Of a stretch of DNA of 8,285 nucleotides, positions 1 to 5,953 are shown one piece after another. The notes beneath the pieces were generated by a model that saw only the letters and a program-made list of their open reading frames with translations, was not told where the DNA came from and ran no database searches. The stretch's first letter is position 1; each line of letters starts with the position of its first letter. Both the position numbers and the translations under genes were made by a program. The DNA comes from Acetobacteraceae bacterium (GTDB lineage: Bacteria; Pseudomonadota; Alphaproteobacteria; Acetobacterales; Acetobacteraceae), in the NCBI GenBank assembly GCA_003133265.1, contig PKWQ01000075.1, forward strand, positions 1 to 8,285, read 5' to 3'.

Positions 1-67
1 CGGCATCGGCTCCAAACCTTGGGCTGCTTGACCAGCTCGCCTTTGATTAAACACTGGAGACAATCAA
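1..67 (+). other. left-edge leader; possible 3' tail of an upstream gene
   Basis: These 67 bases precede the transporter gene. Two plus-strand frames are open from the edge and then stop: one ends with TGA at 29-31 (…GSKPWAA), the other with TAA at 48-50 (…LLDQLAFD). Either could be the last codons of an upstream gene in the same operon, and codon use does not decide between them. A Shine-Dalgarno-like GGAGA at 56-60 lies 7 bases before the transporter ATG. I see no well-spaced -35/-10 promoter here, so transcription may enter from the left. Confidence 0.3.
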
Positions 68-1351
68 ATGAAACGACCGGCTTTTCGGGCAACCAGCGTT
101 GTGCTGCTGATGCTGTGTTTGATGTACCTCCTCACCTATCTGGACCGCGTAAATGTCAGTACCGCAGCCGCAGGTTTTGGCAAGGAGTTCAATCTTAACA
201 AGACGCAAATCGGCCTGGTGTTTTCAGCCTTTGCCTATCCTTACCTGGTTTTTCAGATTATCGGCGGCTGGGTCAGCGATCGCTTCGGCGCAAAACGCAC
301 GCTGATAGTCTGTGGCGGCATGTGGGCGGTGGCAACCATATTGACCGGCTTTGCCTATGGACTGATTTCGATGCTGCTGGCCCGTTTGCTGCTCGGTCTG
401 GGTGAAGGCGCAACATTTCCGGCCGCGACTTCAGCGATGTCGCGCTGGGTCAAGAAAGAGAATCGCGGTTTTGCCCAAGGTATTACGCATGCCTTTTCCC
501 GCATCGGCAACGCGGTTGCGCCGGCGGCGATCGTCTTCGTGATGGCGGCTTACGGGTGGCGGACGTCTTTTTATTTTAGCGGCGTCCTCAGCTTGCTCTG
601 GGTCATCGTATGGGCGGTTACCTTCACAGAAGACCCCGCAGACCATCCCGGCGTATCGAAGGAAGAACTTGCCGGCTTGCCGGCGCTCAGGAAGAAGAAT
701 GTGCTGGTTCCCTGGGGGCCGTTGGCCAAGCGCATGCTTCCTGTCACGATCGTTTATTTTTGCTACGGCTGGACCCTGTGGCTATTCTTGAGCTGGGTGC
801 CGCAATACTTCCTGCATAGCTATAATCTGGATCTGAAACAATCGGCACTGTTTGCATCCAGCGTCTTCTTCGCCGGCGTGGTCGGCGACACCTTGGGCGG
901 CATCGTCAGCGACAAGATACTCAGGCGTACAGGAAATCTGAAGCGCGCCCGCAGCCAAATGGTGGCGATATGCATGTTCCTGTCCTTGCTGTCGCTGTTG
1001 CCTATCTTGCTCAACCATGATCTGCTAATATCGATACTCAGCCTGAGCGCCGGCTTCTTTTTTGCCGAGATGACGATCGGTCCGATGTGGGCGATTCCGA
1101 TGGACATCGCGCCGGAGTTCTCCGGCACCGCCAGCGGCATGATGAATACCGGCTCGGCGCTGGCGGCAATTATCTCGCCGGTGTTGTCCGGCTATCTGAT
1201 CGATCGCCTCGGCAACTGGGAACTGCCTTTTTTCGGCAGCATGCTCTTGATGGGGGTGGGCGTCGTGCTGGCATCCCGCATGCAACCGGACCACAAGTTT
1301 GAGGCGCCGGTGCACCGCAGCCCGCATAACATTTATCCGGTCAATCCATGA
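68..1351 (+). CDS. MFS transporter, ACS (anion:cation symporter) family
   Basis: Inner-membrane secondary transporter of 427 residues, the usual length for a 12-helix MFS protein. The N-terminal helix carries YLDRVNVS (residues 24-31), the hallmark of ACS carriers such as DgoT, GudP and phthalate/tartrate permeases. MFS motif A, GGWVSDRFGAKR, is at residues 66-77, and LGLGEGATFPA at 109-119 matches the conserved helix-4 motif. Asp26 and Glu113 are 87 residues apart, the same spacing as the proton-coupling Asp46/Glu133 pair of E. coli DgoT as I remember it, which suggests proton-driven uptake of an organic anion. The ATG at 68 has GGAGA 7 bases upstream. It opens a cassette with a 2-hydroxyacid dehydrogenase and two hydratase-family enzymes, so the cargo is probably a hydroxy or sugar acid; this is inference. 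G+C is about 52-55%, well below the genes from 2.5 kb onward. Confidence 0.88.
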   Translation: MKRPAFRATSVVLLMLCLMYLLTYLDRVNVSTAAAGFGKEFNLNKTQIGLVFSAFAYPYLVFQIIGGWVSDRFGAKRTLIVCGGMWAVATILTGFAYGLISMLLARLLLGLGEGATFPAATSAMSRWVKKENRGFAQGITHAFSRIGNAVAPAAIVFVMAAYGWRTSFYFSGVLSLLWVIVWAVTFTEDPADHPGVSKEELAGLPALRKKNVLVPWGPLAKRMLPVTIVYFCYGWTLWLFLSWVPQYFLHSYNLDLKQSALFASSVFFAGVVGDTLGGIVSDKILRRTGNLKRARSQMVAICMFLSLLSLLPILLNHDLLISILSLSAGFFFAEMTIGPMWAIPMDIAPEFSGTASGMMNTGSALAAIISPVLSGYLIDRLGNWELPFFGSMLLMGVGVVLASRMQPDHKFEAPVHRSPHNIYPVNP

Positions 1352-1357
1352 TCTCGC

Positions 1358-1370
1358 AGACCGGCGGTCT
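1358..1370. promoter_or_regulatory. 13-bp perfect dyad in the transporter/hydratase gap
   Basis: AGACCGGCGGTCT is a perfect inverted repeat: AGACCG, one central G, CGGTCT. It begins 6 bases after the transporter stop codon. As RNA it could form only a short 5-bp stem with a 3-base loop, followed by TTGTT, so it is at best a weak terminator or attenuator. As DNA it is a plausible half-site pair for a dimeric regulator. The sequence does not show which, and it may be chance. Confidence 0.2.
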
Positions 1371-1435
1371 TGTTCAATCGGCTGCCGGCGCATTGATTGG
1401 CTACGGAAACTTATCTACATAAATAGAGGATTCAG

Positions 1436-2209
1436 ATGTCGGCCTCAAGTCATGCTGCACATGCATCGCACAAGTTGTCCAGCCTATTGGGCAATGCTTA
1501 TCGAACGCGCGCCGCTGTCGCTGTTCCGGGCGAGCTGGAACCGGACGACGCCGAGTCGGCCTATGTGGTGCAACGGCAGTTGCTGGATGAAATCGATAGT
1601 GCGGCGGGGGGCTGGAAGATAGGTGCAAAGTCTGCTGCCGGGCCGATACAGGGTGCGCCTCTGCCGGTTGATGGCATCTATCGCAGCCATGCGGTGTTGG
1701 ACCGAAAGCACTTTCCGGTAGTGGGTCTGGAACTGGAAATCGCTTTTACCTTTGGCCGCGAATTTATGCCTGCCGACGCGGCAATCTCCGACCCGGAAAT
1801 CATCGCCAGCCTGCAGACGATGCTGGCCTCGATAGAAATCGTGTCCAGCCGCCTGGCGGGGTGGCCGCATGTGCCGGCGCTGACCCAACTGGCAGACCTG
1901 CAGAACCATGGCGCGCTGATTGTCGGCGACGCGGTTGACTACCACGCTGCTTTCCCGTTTCAGAATCCCCGTTTGCGTCTGGCCATCGGCGAGACGGAGA
2001 TATTTAACGGCAGCGGCAGCAATCCGGCGGGCGACCCAAGGCGCCTGTTGCCCTGGCTGGTCCGGCATTGCATTGCGCGCGGCATGCCGCTGCCGGCCGG
2101 CAGCATCCTCACCACCGGATCTTATACCGGCATACATTTTCCCGCGCAGGCGGGTGTAGTGAGCGGTGAAATTGACGGATTGCCGCCGATTCTATTTTCG
2201 TTGGTTTGA
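1436..2209 (+). CDS. 2-keto-4-pentenoate hydratase (MhpD)-family enzyme, first copy
   Basis: Cytosolic 257-residue enzyme of the MhpD branch of the fumarylacetoacetate hydrolase (FAH) superfamily, which includes 2-hydroxypenta-2,4-dienoate hydratases and 2-oxo-3-hexenedioate decarboxylases. Family features in order: the substrate-site Lys segment GGWKIGAKS (58-66), the metal-binding ELEIAF (99-104, acidic ligands Glu99 and Glu101), the third ligand Glu134 in SIEIVSSR, the NGSGSNPAGDP loop (191-201) and the C-terminal ILTTGSYTG (224-232). The usual A-D-N motif reads ADLQNHG (153-159), with Leu replacing Asn. The ATG at 1436 has AGAGGA at 1425-1430, 5 bases upstream. An 84-base gap separates it from the transporter, and its stop overlaps or abuts the next gene, so the two are likely translated together. 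G+C is about 55-60% in most lines. Hydratase versus decarboxylase cannot be decided from sequence. Confidence 0.82.
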   Translation: MSASSHAAHASHKLSSLLGNAYRTRAAVAVPGELEPDDAESAYVVQRQLLDEIDSAAGGWKIGAKSAAGPIQGAPLPVDGIYRSHAVLDRKHFPVVGLELEIAFTFGREFMPADAAISDPEIIASLQTMLASIEIVSSRLAGWPHVPALTQLADLQNHGALIVGDAVDYHAAFPFQNPRLRLAIGETEIFNGSGSNPAGDPRRLLPWLVRHCIARGMPLPAGSILTTGSYTGIHFPAQAGVVSGEIDGLPPILFSLV

Positions 2210-2211
2210 GT

Positions 2212-5124
2212 ATGCCGGCACCCCAGACCAGCGGTCAAGCGGCGACACCCATGCTGCGCCAATTGCAAAAGGAAATGCAGGGCGATGTATTGTTCAGCGC
2301 CGCCGACAGAGGGCGCTATTCTACCGACGCATCGATTTACCAGATCATGCCGCTGGGCGTGGCAGTTCCGCGCAATCAGGATGATTTGGTGCTGGCGCTG
2401 GACATTGCGCGCCAGCATCGGGCGCCCGTATTGGCACGCGGTGCGGGCACCAGCCAATGCGGACAAACCGTCGGCGAAGCACTGATCATAGACAGCAGCA
2501 AATGGCTCAATAAGGTGCTGGAATTTGATCCGGAGGCGCTGACGGCCACGGTCGAGCCCGGCATCGTGCTCGACGACCTCAATCGCCAGCTCAAGCCCCA
2601 CGGCCTGTGGTTCCCGGTCGACATCTCCACCGCCTCGCGCGCCACCATCGGCGGCATGGCCGGCAACAATTCCTGCGGCTCCAAATCCATCCGCTACGGG
2701 CTGATGGCCGACAATGTCAGCGCCATCGACGCCATCCTGGCCGACGGCTCGCGCCACCGTTTCGCCGCGCTGGCCGATAATGCCGGCGAGGCAGTCCCGG
2801 CCGGCATCGCCGAGCTGATCCAGCGGCTGCGCGCGCTCGGCGCGTCGGAGGCGGACGAGATCGCCGCCCGCTTCCCCCGCCAGCTCCGCCGCGTCGGCGG
2901 CTACAACATCGACGCCCTGACGCCCGCCGCCCGCGCCGCCGGACGCGACAATCTCGCCCGCCTGCTGGTCGGCTCGGAAGGCACCCTGGCGTTCTCGGCG
3001 GCGATCGAGTTGATCCTGCACCCGATCAAGCCGCGCAAGATGCTGGGCATCTGCCAGTTCCCCAACTTCCGCACGGCGATGGAGGCATCGCGCCACATCG
3101 TCGCCCTCGACCCGGAAGCGGTGGAGCTGGTCGACCGCACCATGATCGACCTCGGCCGCTCGATCCCGATCTACCGCGCGACGATCGACCAGATGCTGAT
3201 CGGCGAGCCGGACAGCCTGCTGATCGTCGAGTTCCACGGGGATGCGGATGCGCCGCTGCTGGCCAAGCTCGACGAGCTGGAAACGCTGATGGGCGATCTC
3301 GGCCACGGCCGCGCCGTGGTGCGGGCGACCGAGGCCGGCTTCCAGGGCGCCATCGCCGCGGTGCGCGAGGCCGGGCTGAACATCATGATGTCGATGAAGG
3401 GCGACGGGAAACCGGTCTCGTTCATCGAGGACTGCGCCGTCGATCTCGCCGACCTCGCCGACTACACCGAGCGGCTGAACGAGGTGTTCGCGCGGCACGG
3501 CTCCAAGGGCACCTGGTACGCGCACGCCTCGGTTGGCTGCCTGCATGTCCGCCCGGTGCTGAACATGAAGAACCCGGCCGACGTCGCCACGATGCGGACG
3601 ATCGCCGAGGAATGCTTCGCGCTGGTTCGGGAATACAAGGGCTCGCACAGCGGCGAGCACGGTGACGGTATCGCGCGCAGCGAATTCAACGAGACCATGT
3701 TCGGCAGCCGCATCGCGCGCGCGTTCGAGACGGTGAAGGACGCCTTCGACCCCGCCGGGCTGCTCAATCCTGGCCGTGTCGTGCGTCCGCCGCGCATGGA
3801 TGACCGCACGCTGTTCCGCTACGGGCCAAGCTACGGCCCGGCCGGCGACTTCGCCCCGAAGCTGGACTGGTCCGACCATCCGGGCCCGCTCGGCGGCATG
3901 CTGGGCGCGGTGGAGATGTGCAACAACAACGGCGCCTGCCGCGCCTTCGACGCCGGCGCGATGTGCCCGAGCTACCGCGCCACGCGCGACGAGGCGCATG
4001 TGACACGCGGGCGCGCCAACACGCTGCGCCTGGCGCTGACCGGGCAGCTCGGCGCGGAGGCGATGGCCTCCGATCAGGTGGCGGACGCGATGGCGCTCTG
4101 CGTCTCCTGCAAGGGGTGCCGGCGCGAATGCCCGACCGGCGTCGACATGGCGAAGATGAAGATCGAGGTGCTGGCCGCGCGCGCCGAACGCCACGGCGTC
4201 AGGCTGCGCGAGCGGCTGGTCGCCGAGTTGCCGCGCTACGCGCCCTGGCTCTCCGCGATCGCCCCGCTGGCCAATCTGCGCAACCGCTTCGCCCCGCTGC
4301 GCCGGATGTCGGAACGCTTGCTCGGCTTCTCCGCCAAGCGCGACCTGCCGGAATGGCGGCGCGACGTGTTCCGCGACAGCGAGGCCGATGCCGAGGCGTT
4401 CCGCCCCGCCAACCCGCGCGGCGAGGTGCTGTTGCTGGCGGACACCTTCAACCGCCATTTCGAGCCGGAAAACCTGCGCGCCGCGCTGCGGGTGCTGGCC
4501 GCCGCCGGCTATCGCGCGCGCCTGCCGGCCAGCGGCGGCCGGCCGCTGTGCTGCGGCCGCAGCTACCTCGCCGCCGGCATGGTCGACCGGGCGCGCGCCG
4601 AAGCGCGGCGTACCATGACGGCGCTGGCCGGCGATCTGCCGGTGATCGGGCTGGAACCGTCCTGCCTGCTGACCCTGCGCGACGAGTACCGCTCGCTGCT
4701 GCCCGGCGCGGAAGCCGATGCGCTGGCGGGCCGGGCGCTGCTGCTGTCGGAGTTTTTGGCGCGCGAAAAGCCGGACCTGCACCTGCAATCGTTGCCGACG
4801 ACGGCGCATGTGCATGGCCATTGCCACCAGAAGAGCTTCGGCGCGTTCCCCGACGCATTGAGCCTGTTGCGGACCGTGCCCGGACTGACCGTGAAGCCCG
4901 TCGCCTCGTCCTGCTGCGGCATGGCGGGGGCGTTCGGCTATCAGGCGGAGACGCACGACGTCTCGGTGGCGATGGCGGAGCGCGACCTGCTGCCGGCGGT
5001 GCGCGCCGCCGGTGCGGACGACATCGTGGTCGCCGACGGCACGTCCTGCCGGCATCAGATCAACAGCCTGTCGGATAGGGTGGCCGTACATTCGGTGCGC
5101 GTGCTGGAACGCGCGCTGCCATAA
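2212..5124 (+). CDS. FAD-binding and Fe-S-binding 2-hydroxyacid dehydrogenase (YdiJ/GlcD-GlpC-like fusion)
   Basis: Large flavo-iron-sulfur dehydrogenase of 970 residues, near the usual 970-1020 of this fused family, which includes E. coli YdiJ. It probably oxidises a D-2-hydroxy acid to the 2-oxo acid and passes electrons to the respiratory chain at the inner membrane. The N-terminal FAD (PCMH) domain has RGAGTSQCGQ (about 76-85) and the segment around GGMAGNNSCGS (about 147-157), then an FAD-oxidase C-terminal domain with SGEHGDGIARSEF. The Fe-S half has C570-x5-C576-x8-C585-P and C630-x2-C633-x2-C636-x3-C640-P, then two CCG-type motifs at Cys780-Cys781 and Cys901-Cys902. An in-frame TTG at 2206 overlaps the previous stop and would add two residues; I prefer the ATG at 2212, which has the same distance from the hydratase stop but a standard start codon. 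About a third of the first 107 codons end in A or T, against under a tenth of the next 90, so the gene looks mosaic. The substrate is unknown. Confidence 0.87.
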   Translation: MPAPQTSGQAATPMLRQLQKEMQGDVLFSAADRGRYSTDASIYQIMPLGVAVPRNQDDLVLALDIARQHRAPVLARGAGTSQCGQTVGEALIIDSSKWLNKVLEFDPEALTATVEPGIVLDDLNRQLKPHGLWFPVDISTASRATIGGMAGNNSCGSKSIRYGLMADNVSAIDAILADGSRHRFAALADNAGEAVPAGIAELIQRLRALGASEADEIAARFPRQLRRVGGYNIDALTPAARAAGRDNLARLLVGSEGTLAFSAAIELILHPIKPRKMLGICQFPNFRTAMEASRHIVALDPEAVELVDRTMIDLGRSIPIYRATIDQMLIGEPDSLLIVEFHGDADAPLLAKLDELETLMGDLGHGRAVVRATEAGFQGAIAAVREAGLNIMMSMKGDGKPVSFIEDCAVDLADLADYTERLNEVFARHGSKGTWYAHASVGCLHVRPVLNMKNPADVATMRTIAEECFALVREYKGSHSGEHGDGIARSEFNETMFGSRIARAFETVKDAFDPAGLLNPGRVVRPPRMDDRTLFRYGPSYGPAGDFAPKLDWSDHPGPLGGMLGAVEMCNNNGACRAFDAGAMCPSYRATRDEAHVTRGRANTLRLALTGQLGAEAMASDQVADAMALCVSCKGCRRECPTGVDMAKMKIEVLAARAERHGVRLRERLVAELPRYAPWLSAIAPLANLRNRFAPLRRMSERLLGFSAKRDLPEWRRDVFRDSEADAEAFRPANPRGEVLLLADTFNRHFEPENLRAALRVLAAAGYRARLPASGGRPLCCGRSYLAAGMVDRARAEARRTMTALAGDLPVIGLEPSCLLTLRDEYRSLLPGAEADALAGRALLLSEFLAREKPDLHLQSLPTTAHVHGHCHQKSFGAFPDALSLLRTVPGLTVKPVASSCCGMAGAFGYQAETHDVSVAMAERDLLPAVRAAGADDIVVADGTSCRHQINSLSDRVAVHSVRVLERALP
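2500..2660. other. sharp composition and codon-usage break within the dehydrogenase gene
   Basis: Codon style changes at about 2530. Upstream in the gene TTG leucine, CAA, GCA, GTA, GAT and AGC are common. Downstream nearly every codon ends in G or C, leucine is only CTG/CTC, and serine shifts to TCC/TCG. The reading frame and the FAD-domain homology continue without a break. This marks either an ancestral recombination/transfer junction or a join between two organisms made during assembly; the sequence alone cannot separate these. Confidence 0.5.
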
Positions 5125-5132
5125 CATTGAAC

Positions 5133-5138
5133 AGAGGA
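5133..5138 (+). promoter_or_regulatory. ribosome binding site fixing the start of the second hydratase gene
   Basis: AGAGGA lies 8 bases before the ATG at 5147, in the 22-base gap after the dehydrogenase stop. The reading frame is open further upstream, to a possible ATG at 5012 inside the dehydrogenase gene, but that start has no such site and would add 45 residues unlike any family N-terminus. This site therefore decides the start at 5147. Confidence 0.7.
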
Positions 5139-5146
5139 AACGAACG

Positions 5147-5902
5147 ATGACCGACAAGAAAATATCGGCGGCGGCCGACATCCTGATGGCGGTGCGCAAC
5201 GGCGGCCCGCAGGTCGCAAATCTCGGGGATGCCGCGCCGGCAACCGAGGCCGATGCCTGGGCGGTCCAGCGCGAGATGCTGCGCCGGTTGGGCGGCACCA
5301 TCGGCGGCTACAAATGCGCGGCCCCTCCGGGCAAGGCGACCTCCGGGGCGATCATGGCCACCTCCGGCATCCGCCGTGGCCCGACCAGCTGGGCCGTGCC
5401 CGCCGGCCAGCAGATCGGCATCGAGGGCGAGATCGCGGTGCGTCTGAAACACGGCCTGCCGCCGCGCGGCACGCCCTACACGCTGGACGAGGTGCTGGCC
5501 GCGGTAGACGCCGTGTTCCCGGCGATCGAGCTGGTGAAGAGCCGGTTTCTCGACACGTCGAAAATTTCCGGCAACGAGGCCATCGCCGACAATGTCGCGC
5601 ATGCCGGCTTCATCTACGGCGCGGATGTCGTCAATTGGCGCGGGCTGGATCTGAAGAGCCTGAAGGTCCGGCAGGTCTGCGGCAAGACGGTGCAGGTGGA
5701 GAAGATCGGCGGCAATCCGTCGGGCGATCCGCTGGTGCCGCTGCTGTGGATCGCCAACCACCTGCACGATCTGGGATTGAGCCTGCAAGCCGGGCAGATC
5801 GTGACCACCGGAAGCTGCACCGGGCTGACCTATGTCGACAGCAACCAGCGCGTGACCGTCGGTTTCGACGGGCTGGGCGAGGTCAGCGTCGATCTGGCGT
5901 GA
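5147..5902 (+). CDS. 2-keto-4-pentenoate hydratase (MhpD)-family enzyme, second copy
   Basis: Cytosolic 251-residue member of the same MhpD/FAH-like family as the gene at 1436, but clearly diverged from it. Visible features: TIGGYKCAAP with Lys56 in the position of the family's substrate-site lysine, EGEIAV with acidic metal ligands Glu93 and Glu95, AIELVKSR with Glu128, an intact ADN motif (Ala147-Asp148-Asn149), GGNPSGDP (188-195) and IVTTGSCTG (218-226). It is the last gene of the cassette, 22 bases after the dehydrogenase, and is followed by a hairpin terminator. G+C is about 65%, matching the second part of the dehydrogenase and not the first hydratase copy. Having two paralogues recalls meta-cleavage pathways, where a decarboxylase (DmpH/XylI) and a hydratase (DmpE/XylJ) are related proteins that work as a complex; that comparison is inference. 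The exact reaction is unassigned. Confidence 0.83.
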   Translation: MTDKKISAAADILMAVRNGGPQVANLGDAAPATEADAWAVQREMLRRLGGTIGGYKCAAPPGKATSGAIMATSGIRRGPTSWAVPAGQQIGIEGEIAVRLKHGLPPRGTPYTLDEVLAAVDAVFPAIELVKSRFLDTSKISGNEAIADNVAHAGFIYGADVVNWRGLDLKSLKVRQVCGKTVQVEKIGGNPSGDPLVPLLWIANHLHDLGLSLQAGQIVTTGSCTGLTYVDSNQRVTVGFDGLGEVSVDLA

Positions 5903-5916
5903 CCGGCTGACGCCGG
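5903..5916. other. small perfect hairpin directly after the second hydratase stop
   Basis: CCGGC, TGAC, GCCGG forms a 5-bp all-G/C stem with a 4-base loop, starting on the first base after the stop codon. It sits 2 bases before the larger hairpin at 5919-5949 and may assist termination or protect the 3' end of the mRNA. Alone it is short enough to occur by chance in G+C-rich DNA. Confidence 0.35.
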
Positions 5917-5918
5917 AG

Positions 5919-5949
5919 GCGGGCGGAGGGTTTCATACCATCCGCCCGC
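5919..5949. terminator. probable bidirectional hairpin terminator between convergent genes
   Basis: GCGGGCGGA (5919-5927) pairs perfectly with TCCGCCCGC (5941-5949). After one G-A mismatch the stem continues by two G-C pairs (5929-5930 with 5938-5939), leaving a 7-base loop. The structure lies between the stop of the plus-strand hydratase (5902) and the stop of the minus-strand gene (5954), where a shared terminator is expected. Neither side has a T-tract, as is common for hairpins in high-G+C genomes, so termination efficiency is uncertain. Confidence 0.6.
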
Positions 5950-5953
5950 AGCC

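Noticed and set aside
28..52. A TTGACC box followed by AT-rich GATTAAAC before the transporter.
   Set aside because: Spacing between the boxes is only about 11-13 bases, too short for a standard sigma-70 promoter.
1393..1421. A possible promoter, TTGATT with 17 bases then TACATA, before the first hydratase gene.
   Set aside because: The -10 match is poor, and transcription would begin inside the Shine-Dalgarno sequence, leaving no usable leader.
3918..5078. A 386-codon plus-strand open frame inside the dehydrogenase gene.
   Set aside because: It is an Arg/Ala-rich out-of-frame shadow of the Fe-S half of the dehydrogenase, with no domain of its own.
5012..5146. An upstream-extended start for the second hydratase gene.
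   Set aside because: It would overlap the dehydrogenase by over 100 bases and add residues unlike the family. A good AGAGGA site precedes the ATG at 5147.
2122..5301. An open frame of over 3 kb on the minus strand, antisense to the whole dehydrogenase gene.
   Set aside because: Its translation is a biased mix of Arg, Ala, His, Gln and Gly with no recognisable domain. Long stop-free antisense frames are expected opposite G+C-rich genes. The plus strand carries clear FAD and Fe-S motifs over the same span.
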